Assembly (NCBI RefSeq): GCF_032930845.1
Contig: NZ_CP136758.1
Coordinates: 2,185,001-2,249,000, forward strand
Source of the DNA: Parvularcula sp. LCG005
Lineage (GTDB): Bacteria; Pseudomonadota; Alphaproteobacteria; Caulobacterales; Parvularculaceae
Direction: 5' to 3'
Length of the DNA: 64,000 nt
The notes under the pieces were generated by a model. It saw nothing but the letters and a program-made list of their open reading frames with translations, did no database searches and was not told the origin of the DNA. Position 1 is the first letter of the stretch. Each line of letters begins with the position of its first letter. The position numbers were made by a program, and so were the translations under genes. This document shows positions 16,488 through 24,470 of the stretch, piece by piece.

Positions 16488-16943
16488 ATGGTAGGCCAGA
16501 AAACAGATTTTACCAAATGGATCAGTTCATTGCCGCAACCCCAGCCGCCCACGCCGCCTGACTATTTCTTTTTCTATGGCACGCTCATGAAGGGGCGCAG
16601 CGCGCTGTCCCGTTCTCTGGCAGGCAAATTGCGGCTCGTAGGCATGGGCACCACGCCGGGTAAGGTCGTCACGATCGAGACGCCGACCCTGAGCTATCCC
16701 GGGCTGGTCGAGGTCGGCCACCGCCTCTCGAAAGTCAGCGGCCAGGTCATGGCGCCCACCCGGTTGTTTCGAGACGAGGACTTCAAGGCGATCAATGCGT
16801 GGGAGGATTATGATCCTGCCTCGCCCACGACATCGCTCTATCGGCTGGAAATGCTGCCGGTGGCCCTGTCACTGGGCGGCACGGTCACAGCGGCAACATA
16901 CGTCTACCAAGGGCCGATGCCGGCGCGGCGTCCGATGCTTTAG
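16488..16943 (+). CDS. Gamma-glutamylcyclotransferase (AIG2-like) family protein
   Basis: The 151-residue product has the diagnostic YFFFYGTLMKG motif (about residues 25-36) of the GGCT fold, whose YGTL loop binds the glutamyl group. The N-terminal 24 residues before this motif (KTDFTKWISSLPQPQPPTPPD) are proline-rich and unusual. The expected acidic catalytic residue may be in INAWEDYDPASPTTSLYRLE, where family members have E-GY-P; here the GY is altered. Substrate is not predictable; relatives act on gamma-glutamyl peptides or amines. Its stop overlaps that of the opposing DUF1499 gene. Confidence 0.75.
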   Translation: MVGQKTDFTKWISSLPQPQPPTPPDYFFFYGTLMKGRSALSRSLAGKLRLVGMGTTPGKVVTIETPTLSYPGLVEVGHRLSKVSGQVMAPTRLFRDEDFKAINAWEDYDPASPTTSLYRLEMLPVALSLGGTVTAATYVYQGPMPARRPML

Positions 16944-17398
16944 GCTTTGCCCGCCCCGATCCCGGGATCCTTGGCGGTAACGCCACCCTCTCCCTCAGCG
17001 AGCACGCGGGTCTTGCGCAGATCCGCAATCAGGCCATGGACCCGCTTCTTGTTCTTCCCGAAATCCCCCTTGCCGACGCGGGATCGCGAGTAGATGGCAA
17101 CTGTGGACCCGGCCGCACCCGGCAATACGGCGATATCGACATCGTCCTTGAACTTGAAGAACGAGGTCACCGATACGAAGGAGAGGCGCCGGGCGCTTTC
17201 GTCCACCTCGATATCCTGCACATTGTCCTTCGACCGGACCATCTGGACGATATTCATGAACATGGCATCCGGATCGTCACGAAACTCGGGCGCATCTTCA
17301 TCGGGAGTGGTTGACTGGCAAAGTCCCTCTGGCGCCACGAGATAGTGGTTCGGGGCCTTCGGGCGTTCCAGCGAGGCAAAATCGATAAAATCTGTCAT
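16940..17398 (-). CDS. DUF1499 domain protein
   Basis: The 152-residue product matches DUF1499 over most of its length: an early PNHYLVAPEGLC segment, then DPDAMFMNIVQMV, DESARRLSFVSVTSFFKFKDDVDIAV and the closing YSRSRVGKGDFGKNKKRV block, which is the most recognisable feature. There is no signal peptide, although some relatives are membrane-linked. Function is unknown. A final tail (ILAEGEGGVTAKDPGIGAGKA-like) is outside the domain. It probably shares a direction-dependent transcript with none of its neighbours; arsC starts about 380 bases upstream on the same strand but ends 42 bases before this gene starts. Confidence 0.8.
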   Translation of the reverse strand: MTDFIDFASLERPKAPNHYLVAPEGLCQSTTPDEDAPEFRDDPDAMFMNIVQMVRSKDNVQDIEVDESARRLSFVSVTSFFKFKDDVDIAVLPGAAGSTVAIYSRSRVGKGDFGKNKKRVHGLIADLRKTRVLAEGEGGVTAKDPGIGAGKA

Positions 17399-17440
17399 GG
17401 CTGTGATATGGCGTGAAATCGCGCCCAGGCACGTCAGCGC

Positions 17441-17776
17441 CTATAAAATGTCGAGCACCTGTTCAGGGGGGCGACCGATAACCGCCCGGTCTCCGTTCAC
17501 GAGGATCGGACGCTCCATCAGGACCGGGTTCTCGGCCATGGCGGTGAACAGGGCATCATCATCGGCATCCTTCAAGGAAAGCTCCTTATAGGTGACCTCC
17601 TTGACCCGCATCATGTCCCGGGGCGACATGCCCAGCTTCCCGGCCACCTCGCGCAGCGCGGCCTCATCAAGCGGCGCGTCGAGATAGCGGATGACCTCCA
17701 CATCGACCTCCCGCTCCTCGAGCAGTTTAAGGGCTTCGCGGGATTTGGTGCAGCGGGGATTGTGATAAAGGATCAT
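17441..17776 (-). CDS. arsC: ArsC-family arsenate reductase (glutaredoxin type)
   Basis: This thioredoxin-fold enzyme of 111 residues begins MILYHNPRCTKSREAL with the catalytic Cys at position 9, matching the ArsC HNPxCxxSR motif. The glutaredoxin-dependent arsenate reductase family also contains members of uncertain substrate. NPVLMERPILVNGDRAVIGRPPEQVL carries the conserved arginine and cis-proline region (RPI) needed for catalysis. No arsR, arsB or arsH is nearby, so an arsenic role is by family only. It may be co-transcribed with the membrane-anchored protein upstream (26-base gap) and DUF1499 downstream. Confidence 0.88.
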   Translation of the reverse strand: MILYHNPRCTKSREALKLLEEREVDVEVIRYLDAPLDEAALREVAGKLGMSPRDMMRVKEVTYKELSLKDADDDALFTAMAENPVLMERPILVNGDRAVIGRPPEQVLDIL

Positions 17777-17802
17777 GGTCGAAGAATTAGGTCGCGCCGC
17801 CC

Positions 17803-18525
17803 CTAACGGCGAGCCAAATATTTCGTCGTGTCGCGGCGACGCCCGGCGGACCAGGACTGGATGTCCCCGCCGGTCTTGATGTTGAACTTGTGGATCTGCT
17901 CGCGGACGCGGTCGCTCAGCCCCTCATCCGCAAGGGTGTACAGCGCCTCGAAGGCCTGGGTGATCTGAGACCACAGGTCGGTATGCTTCGCCGTCTTTTT
18001 CGTCGTCGCGTCATCGGACAGACTGTCGACAAGAGCATGAACTCTATCCGCATAGCTGGCGAAGGCCTCACGCAGGGGCCGGTCCTTCATGATCTGCACG
18101 CTGACGGACAGGCTTTTAAGGTCGTCCAGCATGGGTGCGACATGGTCGGCCGTGATCTCCGGCGCAGGGTAGGACAGCACATTGGCGAGCCGCTTGTGAA
18201 AATCGCGCAGGTCACTGACGATATTGCCAAGATAGAGGGCGCGATCTTCGCCGGACAGCTCCGCCTCCCCCTCTTCGCCGCCCGCCGCCTCCAGCGCCCG
18301 GCTGGCCCGCGCCGACGCATCGGCTGCGATGATCTTGAGATCGCGGACCTGCGCTTCGAGTGAGGCCAGTTTGGTCGCCATGTTGCCCGCGCCCTTCACC
18401 TGCTCGTCCCGCACAAAATTGGTGATGGTCTGGATCCGCTTCCAGATGAAGCCGCCGAAACCAGCCGCCAGCGCGGCCACGGCAGCACTGGAAAAGACCC
18501 CCAGATATTCGGTGAAAAATTCCAT
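17803..18525 (-). CDS. Membrane-anchored helical protein of unknown function
   Basis: From ATG 18525 (MEFFTEYLGVFSSAAVAALAAG) the product has 240 residues; a GGGAGCG-type ribosome site supports this over an upstream start. Residues about 8-27 form one hydrophobic segment, followed by IWKRIQTITNF and a long helical region with probable coiled coil (MATKLASLEAQVRDLKIIAAD). An acidic linker (AAGGEEGEAELSGED) separates it from a second helical domain. I do not recognise the family. Topology suggests a cytoplasmic coiled-coil domain tethered to the inner membrane. Confidence 0.55.
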   Translation of the reverse strand: MEFFTEYLGVFSSAAVAALAAGFGGFIWKRIQTITNFVRDEQVKGAGNMATKLASLEAQVRDLKIIAADASARASRALEAAGGEEGEAELSGEDRALYLGNIVSDLRDFHKRLANVLSYPAPEITADHVAPMLDDLKSLSVSVQIMKDRPLREAFASYADRVHALVDSLSDDATTKKTAKHTDLWSQITQAFEALYTLADEGLSDRVREQIHKFNIKTGGDIQSWSAGRRRDTTKYLARR

Positions 18526-18638
18526 GACACGCTCCCCTGTCCCGCCCGCTGCGGTGGCCTTGGGAGACGTTAGGCAGGTTAACACCGGGCGGCAAGGTCA
18601 ATTGGCGGTTTGAAAGGAAAACAGGCACAGAGGATAAA

Positions 18639-18691
18639 TGTCACCTTGACGTTACATTCCAGCTCGTACAATATGTCACCTAGAGGTAACA
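18639..18691. promoter_or_regulatory. Two-copy operator upstream of membrane protein/XRE pair
   Basis: Two related 18-base elements lie 35 bases apart (start to start): TGTCACCTTGACGTTACA at 18639-18656 and TGTCACCTAGAGGTAACA at 18674-18691. The second is a near-perfect palindrome (TGTNACCT-AG-AGGTNACA). The downstream copy abuts the ribosome-binding site, an ideal repressor position. The small XRE protein encoded two genes on is the likely binder. Confidence 0.6.
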
Positions 18692-18710
18692 TTCAAGGAG
18701 GGTGATGAGG

Positions 18711-19106
18711 ATGACCAGCGATCTGGGCGCATTCGGGCGCAGGCTGATGTTGATGATCGGCGCGGCGGGCTTTCTGACCGCGCAACTGGCGCTACAGGAT
18801 AAGGACTGGGGAATCGGCACCCTGCCCGACCGTGCGGCGATTGTCGGCATGGCCCTGTGGGGGATCGGCCTCCTCCTGATCCTTGGGCCGTGGCTGTGGC
18901 GCATGATGGGCAACGGCCTGAACGATGAGCGGGTGGAGATTGTCCGCCTGCGGGCCTTTTTCTGGGGCTACCTCTTGACCATGGCTGCCGCAGCCGTCCT
19001 GTTCGTCATGGGGGTGCAGGGCATGATCGGGGTTGAGGAAGCCGTGCACCTGATCCTGTCCGTCGGGATCGCCGCGCCCATGTTCGCCTTCGCGTTTCTG
19101 GAGTAG
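18711..19106 (+). CDS. Four-helix inner membrane protein paired with XRE regulator
   Basis: About 131 residues with four hydrophobic segments: LMLMIGAAGFLTAQLAL, AAIVGMALWGIGLLLILGPWL, FFWGYLLTMAAAAVLFVMGV and LILSVGIAAPMFAFAF. ATG 18711 is chosen because AAGGAGG (18695-18701) is nine bases upstream; ATG 18705 is closer than ideal. Small membrane proteins of this layout (DUF2178-like) are often encoded with a tiny XRE repressor, as here, six bases before the regulator's start. Function is unknown; membrane-stress sensing through the partner is a possibility only. Confidence 0.65.
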   Translation: MTSDLGAFGRRLMLMIGAAGFLTAQLALQDKDWGIGTLPDRAAIVGMALWGIGLLLILGPWLWRMMGNGLNDERVEIVRLRAFFWGYLLTMAAAAVLFVMGVQGMIGVEEAVHLILSVGIAAPMFAFAFLE

Positions 19107-19112
19107 CGCGGT

Positions 19113-19325
19113 TTGGCCAAGGCCCCTGCCCTGATCGTGCACCTGAAAGAAGCCCGGCTAGATGCCGGGCTGACCCAAGCGGAGCTGGCCCGCGCGGCGG
19201 GCGTCAGCCGCAAGACCATCAATACGGTGGAGAACGGCGTCTTTATTCCGTCAACGGTGCTTTCCCTGACCCTCGCGCGGATTCTGAACCGATCAGTGGA
19301 GACGCTGTTTGAGCTGCCGGGGTGA
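19113..19325 (+). CDS. Small XRE-family transcriptional regulator
   Basis: A 70-residue protein that is little more than one Cro/CI helix-turn-helix: LKEARLDAGLTQAELARAAGVSRKTINTVE, then NGVFIPSTVLSLTLARILNRSVETLFEL. This matches the compact YgzD/Cro-like regulators typically encoded with a membrane protein. The start is TTG at 19113, with GGAG nine bases upstream. It probably represses its own operon through the paired sites at 18639-18691. No effector domain is present, so any signal must come from a partner, possibly the co-encoded membrane protein. Confidence 0.85.
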   Translation: MAKAPALIVHLKEARLDAGLTQAELARAAGVSRKTINTVENGVFIPSTVLSLTLARILNRSVETLFELPG

Positions 19326-19383
19326 CGATGGAGAGAGGGAGTGTCAGGCACGCCAAATTGTCCGCCCAAGTCGGTTCTGATGC

Positions 19384-19444
19384 GCGCTGAAGCAGCGAAG
19401 CGATAGCGCATCTCACATGCGCTCAAGTAGCGAAGCGATAGCGC
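19384..19444. repeat. Two 26-base intergenic repeats with internal dyad
   Basis: Units at 19384-19409 and 19419-19444 differ at two bases (GCGCTNAAGN, then AGCGAAGCGATAGCGC) and start 35 bases apart. Each begins GCGCT and ends AGCGC, so each can fold. Only two copies are present, which argues against CRISPR. Confidence 0.7.
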
Positions 19445-19445
19445 C

Positions 19446-19996
19446 ACTTGAAAGTGGGAACCCGCGTGCGGCGTTGCCACGCGAAAGGGTTTAGTGATTG
19501 GAGCATGGCACAAGCCGGTCCCACCCGGTCCGCCACACGCGGCTCGCGTCTCACACCTCCGGCCTATAAAGCTCACGGAGGGAGCATCGTCTGTCGGACG
19601 AATATCCGACCACTGACCTGGCCCACCTGTGACCCTGTCAGCAACACGACACGAGACAGTTCAGCGACAAAGCGACGGTACCTGGTCGTCCCGACCCGAA
19701 CTGCGTGGGGGTGTTATAGGGAGTGTAGGGAGCGTAAGGATAAATCTCCGACATCCGTTTGTCCCCGCGACGGCGGGAATCCGTCCTGTTCAACAGACTC
19801 CCGCCTGCGCGGGAGTGAGCGGAAAGAACCGGCTGTCATCCCGGCTGGAGCGCAGCGAAACGCCGGGATCCATGAACGGACCTCACGACCACCACCGCCT
19901 TCTGGACCCCGGCGTTCGCCCTTCGGGCTTGCCGGGGTGACACGGCGGCAAAATTATACTTAATATGCGTACACGGATCATCCAACTCTGCGAAGT
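19446..19996. repeat. Non-coding region with clustered GC-rich palindromic repeat elements
   Basis: I see no convincing gene here. Several imperfect palindromes of the alphaproteobacterial intergenic type occur: around 19762-19780 (CCCCGCGACGGCGGG), 19799-19818 (ACTCCCGCCTGCGCGGGAGT), 19842-19871 (CCCGGCTGGAGCGCAGCG...CCGGGATCC) and 19905-19940 (ACCCCGGCGTTCGCCC...GCCGGGGTGA). They resemble the dispersed repeats often seen between genes in these bacteria, and the spread suggests repeated insertion or copying. Confidence 0.6.
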
Positions 19997-20773
19997 TCAA
20001 GTCTCTGACGAATGGGAATCAATCGAATTTACAGAACGGATGAAACGCCGAAGAGCCGCGCGATCCCTTGGCGACGCCATCAAATCGGTTGTAGCGAGAT
20101 CGTCGACACGCTCCCCAGACCAACGACGTTCGTCGATGCATTCTTTCAGAACGTACAACGCAGGATTTATCCTTCGAGGAGGCCAACCCATCGCCTCTTG
20201 AAATCCATAGACATCTAGATAGTATTGTTGATCCTCGAGCAACAAAGCGGCCATTTTTGCTGCATCTCTATGAACATTTCTATTCTCAAAAAGCAGTGGG
20301 TCCTGAGATGTGAGCAGTAAAGGGCACGGCGAAACTGAATAAATCTCTTGTCCTATTGTAGCGTCAGTCGTTACTAAATCGCGATATTCAAGCTCACCAA
20401 GCAACTCCACCATTTCTCTTCCGCTAAACTGTGGGCATAGCTCCGACAGATTTTCGTATAGAAAGTACTCTCCCGTGGCATTCGTTAAGTCTCCTGCTAA
20501 CGCGATTGCTACTTGAGAGGCTTCTTGAGGCATATCGACAATAGGTTCAAAGTCGCGACCATAGCGGGCAACAGTAGCGACTATTGATTCGAGATCATTC
20601 ACCCTGCCAATTAATTCGTGTTGCAACTCTCTTCCAGCCTGCTCTGCAATCCCCGGATGGGTGAGTGCAAAGGACCCCACAAGAAATGGCCCAATGAACG
20701 GTAACTGAACCACAAAGCTCTCGGCCAACATTCGACCATATCGACGTCTAAATTCAGGCTCAGATTTTTTCAC
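19997..20773 (-). CDS. Unknown protein encoded directly behind clpA
   Basis: Starting at GTG 20773 (VKKSEPEFRRRYGRMLAESF), ten bases after the clpA stop with a purine-rich ribosome site, the product is 258 residues. The longer frame would read into clpA and is rejected. I do not recognise the family. A hydrophobic stretch at about residues 20-38 (VVQLPFIGPFLVGSFAL) is short for a membrane span. The block EMVELLGELEYRDLVTTDATIGQEI resembles a winged-helix unit. Base composition is visibly lower in GC than clpA, suggesting later acquisition, and tight spacing suggests co-transcription. Confidence 0.55.
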   Translation of the reverse strand: MKKSEPEFRRRYGRMLAESFVVQLPFIGPFLVGSFALTHPGIAEQAGRELQHELIGRVNDLESIVATVARYGRDFEPIVDMPQEASQVAIALAGDLTNATGEYFLYENLSELCPQFSGREMVELLGELEYRDLVTTDATIGQEIYSVSPCPLLLTSQDPLLFENRNVHRDAAKMAALLLEDQQYYLDVYGFQEAMGWPPRRINPALYVLKECIDERRWSGERVDDLATTDLMASPRDRAALRRFIRSVNSIDSHSSET

Positions 20774-20783
20774 ACTCGCCCCC

Positions 20784-23114
20784 CTACCGCTCGACCTTCG
20801 CTTCTTCCTCGTCGGCCTTGGCCTCTTCAGGATCCAGCTTGTTGGGATCTTCGGGCAGGAATTCAAAGCGCAGCTTCTCTTCCCCGGCCTTGTGATCCAC
20901 ACGGACAATCCCGCCTTCGCGCAAGGAACCGAAGAGGATTTCGTCCGCAATCGGCTTTTTGATGTGTTCCTGGATCGTCCGGCTGAGCGGCCGTGCGCCC
21001 ATATCCTCATCGAAGCCGTGCTCTGACAGCCAGCGGGTCGCGCCTTCGGTCAGTTCGAACGTCACATTGCGGTCGGCCAGCTGGGCCTCCAGCTGCAGCA
21101 CGAACTTGGCGACGATGCGGTCGACAATCGGCTTGGACAGACCGGCGAACTGGATGATCGCATCAAGGCGGTTACGGAATTCCGGCGTGAACAGCTTGGT
21201 GATGGCCTCGTCGCGCAGGCTTTCCGCCTTGCCACGACCAAAGCCGATCTCGTTGCGGTTCGCATCCGCCGCGCCCGCATTGGTGGTCATGATGATGATC
21301 ACATTGCGGAAGTCGATCTTCTTGCCGTGGGTGTCGGTCAGGGCACCATTGTCCATGACCTGCAACAGGATGTTGAAGATCTCAGGGTGCGCCTTTTCGA
21401 TTTCGTCGAGCAGGACAACCGCGTGCGGGTTCTGATCGACCGCATCGGTCAGAAGGCCCCCGCCCTGGTCAAAGCCGACATAGCCGGGAGGCGCACCGAT
21501 CAGACGACTGACGGTATGACGCTCCATATATTCGGACATGTCAAAGCGCAGGAGCTCCACCCCCATCATGCGGGAGAGCTGCTTGGCGACTTCGGTCTTG
21601 CCCACGCCGGTCGGGCCCGCAAACAGGTAGGAGCCGATCGGCTTGTCCGGCTCGCGCAGGCCCGCGCGCGACAGCTTGATGGCTGCCGTGAGCTGGTCGA
21701 TCGCCCCATCCTGTCCATAGACGACCCGCTTGAGGTCGCCCGCCATATTGCGCAGGCGTTCGGTGTCAGATTTGCTGACGGATTTGGTCGGGATCCGCGC
21801 CATCTGGGCGATGATCTCTTCCACTTCCTTCACGCCGATTTCCTTCAGGCGGACATCGTCCTTGAACAGGCGCTGGCGCGCGCCCGCCTCGTCGATGACG
21901 TCGATGGCCTTATCCGGCAGGCGGCGGTCGGCCATGTATTTGGCTGACAGCTCCACGGCCGCCTTGATGGCATCATCCGTGTAGGAGAGCTTGTGGTGCT
22001 CTTCGAACGCGGGGCGCAGGCCACGCAAGATTTCGATTGTGTCGGGCACGGACGGCTCAGGCACATCGATTTTCTGGAACCGGCGGCTGAGGGCGCGGTC
22101 CTTTTCGAAATGCTGCTTGTATTCCTTGAACGTCGTCGAGCCCATGCATTTCAGCGTCCCCTGCTGCAGCGCAGGCTTCAGCAGGTTGGATGCATCCATC
22201 GCGCCGCCGGACGTGGCGCCCGCGCCGATGATGGTGTGGATCTCGTCGATGAACAGGATCGCGTGGTCGTGGTTCTCGATCTCTTTCAGCACCGCTTTCA
22301 GGCGCTCCTCGAAATCACCGCGATAGCGCGTGCCCGCGAGCAGCGAGCCCATGTCGAGGGAATAGATCGTGGCGTCTGCCAGAACTTCCGGCACTTCCTC
22401 ATCCACGATGCGGCGGGCCAGACCTTCGGCAATGGCGGTCTTGCCCACGCCGGGATCACCGACGAAGAGCGGGTTGTTCTTCCGGCGCCGGCACAGGACC
22501 TGGATGGCGCGCTCAACTTCCTTGTCGCGGCCGATCAGCAGGTCGATGCGCCCGGTCCGGGCCTTTTCGTTCAGATTGACGGTGTAGGATTCAAGCGCCG
22601 CCGGGCCCTGCTTGCCGCTGGCCTCCTCCTCGTCCTCCTGCACACCGCGGGGCACGCGGGGCTGGCTCATGGACGGGTTCTTGGACAGGCCATGGGAGAT
22701 GTAATTGACGGCGTCATAGCGCGTCATGTCCTGGGCATGCAGGAAATAGGCAGCGTGGCTCTCCCGCTCCGCGAAAAGCGCGACGATGATATTGGCGCCA
22801 GTGACTTCATTGCGACCGGAGGTCTCGACATGGATCAGCGCGCGCTGGACGACGCGGTGGAAGCCCGCCGTCGGCTTAGCCTCGTCACTGTCGTCAACGA
22901 TCAGCTTCTCAAGGTCATCCTCGATATATTCGAGGAGCTGGTCACGCAGCTCGTCAATATTGACGTTGCAGGCCATCAGCACGGCCTTGGCGTCTTCATC
23001 ATCGGTCAGCGCGTACAGCAGGTGCTCGAGCGTGGCGAGTTCGTGCTTGCGCTCCGTCGCGAGGGCAATCGCCCGGTGGATCGACCGTTCAAGGTTCTCT
23101 GAAAACGCAGCCAT
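20784..23114 (-). CDS. clpA: ATP-dependent Clp protease ATP-binding subunit ClpA
   Basis: ClpA is the AAA+ unfoldase that feeds substrates, including N-degron proteins delivered by ClpS, into ClpP. The 776-residue product from ATG 23114 ([19 protein letters not shown]) has the Clp N-domain repeat, AAA module 1 with [15 protein letters not shown] near 218 and [14 protein letters not shown], and module 2 with [14 protein letters not shown] near 502 and [22 protein letters not shown]-terminal acidic tail ([16 protein letters not shown]) is longer than usual. The start overlaps the clpS stop by one base (TAATG), so adaptor and unfoldase are translationally linked. Confidence 0.97.
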   Translation of the reverse strand: MAAFSENLERSIHRAIALATERKHELATLEHLLYALTDDEDAKAVLMACNVNIDELRDQLLEYIEDDLEKLIVDDSDEAKPTAGFHRVVQRALIHVETSGRNEVTGANIIVALFAERESHAAYFLHAQDMTRYDAVNYISHGLSKNPSMSQPRVPRGVQEDEEEASGKQGPAALESYTVNLNEKARTGRIDLLIGRDKEVERAIQVLCRRRKNNPLFVGDPGVGKTAIAEGLARRIVDEEVPEVLADATIYSLDMGSLLAGTRYRGDFEERLKAVLKEIENHDHAILFIDEIHTIIGAGATSGGAMDASNLLKPALQQGTLKCMGSTTFKEYKQHFEKDRALSRRFQKIDVPEPSVPDTIEILRGLRPAFEEHHKLSYTDDAIKAAVELSAKYMADRRLPDKAIDVIDEAGARQRLFKDDVRLKEIGVKEVEEIIAQMARIPTKSVSKSDTERLRNMAGDLKRVVYGQDGAIDQLTAAIKLSRAGLREPDKPIGSYLFAGPTGVGKTEVAKQLSRMMGVELLRFDMSEYMERHTVSRLIGAPPGYVGFDQGGGLLTDAVDQNPHAVVLLDEIEKAHPEIFNILLQVMDNGALTDTHGKKIDFRNVIIIMTTNAGAADANRNEIGFGRGKAESLRDEAITKLFTPEFRNRLDAIIQFAGLSKPIVDRIVAKFVLQLEAQLADRNVTFELTEGATRWLSEHGFDEDMGARPLSRTIQEHIKKPIADEILFGSLREGGIVRVDHKAGEEKLRFEFLPEDPNKLDPEEAKADEEEAKVER

Positions 23115-23485
23115 TACTCTCGCTCCATTGTACATTGCAGGGGATGCTCGTTCCGGCGCGCCAGCTCGAGCACTTGTGCAACTTTGGTCTCCGCAACCTC
23201 ATAGGTGTAGACGCCACACACCCCGACACCATGCACATGTACATGCATCATAATGTCCGTCGCCTGGTCCCGGCTCTTGTGGAAAATCGCTTCCAGCAAC
23301 CACACAACGAAATCCTGCGGTGTGTAATCGTCGTTCAGTAGAAGGACCTTGTAAAGCGACGGGCGCTTTGTTTTCGGCGCAGTCTTGGTAATCGTCCCCG
23401 TATCGTTCTCACGATCAGGGTCACGATTGTCATCGTCGCTCAAGCGAACCGGAGACAGGGTGAGTGAATAGGACAATTCGGTCAC
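23114..23485 (-). CDS. clpS: ClpS, N-degron adaptor of ClpAP
   Basis: ClpS binds destabilising N-terminal residues and the ClpA N-domain. Conserved features are [27 protein letters not shown], with the binding-pocket asparagine and aspartates, and the tail [28 protein letters not shown] start at 23485 gives 123 residues, including a long acidic N-terminal extension ([16 protein letters not shown]) that helps regulate ClpA in this family. An upstream in-frame start would add 27 residues without family support; the start is uncertain. It is linked to clpA by a TAATG junction. Confidence 0.93.
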   Translation of the reverse strand: MTELSYSLTLSPVRLSDDDNRDPDRENDTGTITKTAPKTKRPSLYKVLLLNDDYTPQDFVVWLLEAIFHKSRDQATDIMMHVHVHGVGVCGVYTYEVAETKVAQVLELARRNEHPLQCTMERE

Positions 23486-23630
23486 GGACTCATTATTTGG
23501 TGTTTTCAGGACAGGCCGCAAGCGCCGCGGCACGGCCGTACGGAAAAATCGGTGAATGCAGAACACGGGCGGTAACCGGCATCATTCTGTGCCGTGATCT
23601 GCGTCATCGTCAAATAGGGTTACTGCAGAC

Positions 23631-23668
23631 AAAGAAAAACCCCGCCGGGCGAACCGACGGGGTTTTAT
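23631..23668 (-). terminator. Rho-independent terminator of phasin gene
   Basis: The stem is ACCCCGTCGG/CCGGCGGGGT on the minus strand (23639-23663) with a short loop, followed by a T-rich run. It lies about 30 bases beyond the phasin stop. The opposite strand also has TTTT after the stem, so it may act in both directions. Confidence 0.85.
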
Positions 23669-23694
23669 AAGCCACAAAATGTCGCGGCAGGCGT

Positions 23695-24126
23695 TTAGCG
23701 CTGCTGCATCATTTCGACCATGGCCGAGTAGCGCTTGGACAGCGGCTGGGCGGCGTCACGGGCGGTCGACATCCACATGTCAGAGACTTTGTTCATCTGA
23801 CCGATGTGAGATTCCATCGAGGTGCGGAGAAGGTCATTCTGCGCTTCGAAAAATTCTTGTGGTGTTTTTGCCTTGGACAGCGCCTGGAAACGGTCTGTGC
23901 CGGTTTCCATCTGCTTCTTGGCGTAGGTTGCGTTTTCGTTGGCGATTTTCTCAAAGCCTTTGGCAACCGTCGTGGCGCATTCGATCATCGCTTCGATGTT
24001 CTCTTGGCCAAAGCTGCCGAACTGGGTCAGGCCCTGGGTCATGCGCTCGATACCGTCGTTCATTGCTGCATTCGCCGTGTTCGTTGCTTCTTCTGCAGTG
24101 GCGCGGGCTTTGCGGGTAGTGCTCAT
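23695..24126 (-). CDS. Phasin family protein
   Basis: Phasins coat polyhydroxyalkanoate granules and control their size. The 143-residue helical protein shows the phasin_2 pattern: NAAMNDGIERMTQGLTQFGSFGQENIEAMIECATTVAKGFEKIANE, followed by the SKAKTPQEFFEAQNDLLRTSMESHIGQ block. The start at 24126 is supported by GGAGAG eight bases upstream. It is monocistronic, with a strong terminator behind and palindromic sites in its upstream region. No PHA synthase is in the window, so a granule role is from family knowledge. Confidence 0.88.
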   Translation of the reverse strand: MSTTRKARATAEEATNTANAAMNDGIERMTQGLTQFGSFGQENIEAMIECATTVAKGFEKIANENATYAKKQMETGTDRFQALSKAKTPQEFFEAQNDLLRTSMESHIGQMNKVSDMWMSTARDAAQPLSKRYSAMVEMMQQR

Positions 24127-24470
24127 CAGGTGTCTCTCCGTTTCGGAATGTAGATCGTTGATTTACGCGAACTGGCCCCGCGATGATCGTCGTCACCCGA
24201 GGCTTTCCGAGTCAGCATTCTACAACTGAACCGGGTTATTGCAACGCAACATATGCCGTTTCATGGGAGCCGTCAACAGTCATTGTGCACTGCACAATAA
24301 TTTATTTCTGCTGAGAAACGGCTTTTGCCGCAAACCGGCCCTATTCGTTAACCCGCCTTAAGGATTTGGTGAGGTATCACCTGTATTCATGGTAACCGCT
24401 TTGACAGGTGCAAATTCCCTCAAAGTATTGTATCACAAGCACGAATGGGATTTCGAAAAGGTTGGGCAAT
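24127..24470. promoter_or_regulatory. Divergent phasin / dac region with two dyad motifs
   Basis: A perfect 17-base palindrome, ATTGTGCACTGCACAAT, lies at 24282-24298, and a related TTGCAACGCAA dyad lies near 24239-24249, nearer the phasin gene. PhaR repressors of PHA metabolism bind TGC-rich dyads upstream of phasin genes, so these are candidate PhaR sites. The rest of this 344-base gap holds no gene. Confidence 0.5.

Noticed and set aside
19384-19444. Possible CRISPR array
   Set aside because: Only two units with a 9-base gap, internal dyads and no cas genes; this is an intergenic repeat.
20773-21010. Extended start of the gene behind clpA
   Set aside because: The extra 79 residues are antisense-frame sequence inside clpA; GTG 20773 right after the clpA stop is preferred.
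21993-23102. Long plus-strand frame opposite clpA (369 codons)
   Set aside because: It is a shadow of clpA caused by high GC; composition and sequence are unlike a real protein. Similar shadows opposite katA, lpxC, bamD and the TonB receptor were rejected for the same reason.
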